DNA of 7,222 nucleotides, taken from Pseudomonadota bacterium (GTDB lineage Bacteria; Pseudomonadota; Alphaproteobacteria; Sphingomonadales; Sphingomonadaceae). This document shows positions 6,749 through 7,222 of this stretch, in pieces (position 1 is the stretch's first letter; every line of letters starts with the position of its first letter). The stretch is taken from NCBI GenBank assembly GCA_023423775.1, contig JAFAEZ010000108.1, positions 1 through 7,222 on the forward strand. Reading direction: 5' to 3'. The notes beneath the pieces are model-generated. The model made no database searches. It was not told where the DNA came from and was given only the letters and a program-made list of their open reading frames with translations. A program made the translations under genes and the position numbers.

Positions 6749-7222
6749 GGCAAAGGCGTCACGTCGACCGGCAAACCGGGAACGAGCGATGAGCTGTCTG
6801 CCGGGCGCGCCTCCACGAGGAACACCAGTCGATCGCGCGAGTCGCGGCTGTAGATGACCGGCGGAGTGAATTCGGGCCGCGGGCTGACATAGGAGATGGT
6901 CGCGCTCCGCTCGGGGCAGCCGTCGCAGCCGAAGCGGATCGTGCGGCCAATCCGGTAGGCGGAAACGTCCCGCTCGGGCACGAAGAAGCGGACGAAGACG
7001 CGGTCGTCGGGGATCAAGGCCACGACCGGCTTGTTGGCGCTTGCCCATTCGCCGCGCTGGAAGAAGGTGTCCTCGATCCTGCCCGCGGCGGGAGCCGACG
7101 GCGCCATGTCGGCGACGCGCGCGCCGGTCTCCGCGGCTGATGCCCGCGCTTGCGAAACCCGCGCCTCGGCGGCTCGGACCTGGTCGCTGCGCGCGCCGAG
7201 CGTCGCCGCCTCGACCCGGCGT
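6745..7222 (-). CDS. Partial HlyD-family periplasmic membrane fusion protein (YbhG-like)
   Basis: Only the C-terminal 158 residues are in the window; the frame is open to the right edge, so the start and N-terminal membrane anchor lie beyond. The visible part begins with the Ala/Arg/Glu-rich end of the alpha-helical hairpin (about residues 1-38; VRAAEARVSQARASAAE). It then enters the lipoyl/beta-barrel domains: APAAGRIEDTFFQRGEWA, then PVVALIPDDRVFVRFFVPE. A Cys-X-X-Cys (FGCDGCPE) and a PEFTPPVIYS segment follow, both familiar from YbhG-type adaptors. The protein ends with LVPGLPVDV, the usual C-terminal signature. Such adaptors bridge an inner-membrane ABC exporter to an outer-membrane channel. 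The ATG at 7107 is internal to the barrel domain and not a credible start. The stop TGA (6747-6745) overlaps the ATPase start, so the three genes form one operon whose promoter is outside the window. Confidence 0.9.
   Translation of the reverse strand, partial: RRVEAATLGARSDQVRAAEARVSQARASAAETGARVADMAPSAPAAGRIEDTFFQRGEWASANKPVVALIPDDRVFVRFFVPERDVSAYRIGRTIRFGCDGCPERSATISYVSPRPEFTPPVIYSRDSRDRLVFLVEARPADSSSLVPGLPVDVTPLP

Overview
The window is GC-rich throughout and densely coding. ClpP and ClpX are of a clearly alphaproteobacterial type. The overall protein character (ClpX sequence, an Rv2258c-type methyltransferase, an HlyD/ABC-2 exporter) suggests a Sphingomonadales member such as a Sphingomonas relative. 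That placement is inferred from remembered family resemblance, not from a search.

Layout on the plus strand. Bases 1-1418 hold two overlapping genes for probable envelope proteins that share one beta-rich, TrbI/VirB10-like domain; the first runs in from outside the window. Bases 1519-2160 encode ClpP, preceded by a good match to an alphaproteobacterial heat-shock (RpoH, sigma-32) promoter. Bases 2251-3510 encode ClpX. The two proteins form the ClpXP protease: ClpX unfolds substrates with ATP and feeds them into the ClpP chamber. A 94-bp spacer with a hairpin follows. Then comes a class I SAM-dependent methyltransferase with an N-terminal winged-helix domain (3605-4675).

Layout on the minus strand. 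Bases 7222 down to 4683 hold a tightly coupled exporter operon: the C-terminal part of an HlyD-type membrane fusion protein (its 5' end is outside the window), a single-domain ABC ATPase, and an ABC-2 permease. Both junctions are ATGA stop/start overlaps. The operon converges on the methyltransferase with only 7 bp between the two stop codons.

Most of the window is ordinary housekeeping and transport DNA. The least explained part is the left end, where two paralogous envelope-type domains sit in tandem and one is fused to an unrecognised N-terminal region. I see no CRISPR array, insertion sequence, tRNA, rRNA or phage gene. No gap longer than about 100 bp lacks a gene. I did not find convincing evidence of a previously undescribed system.
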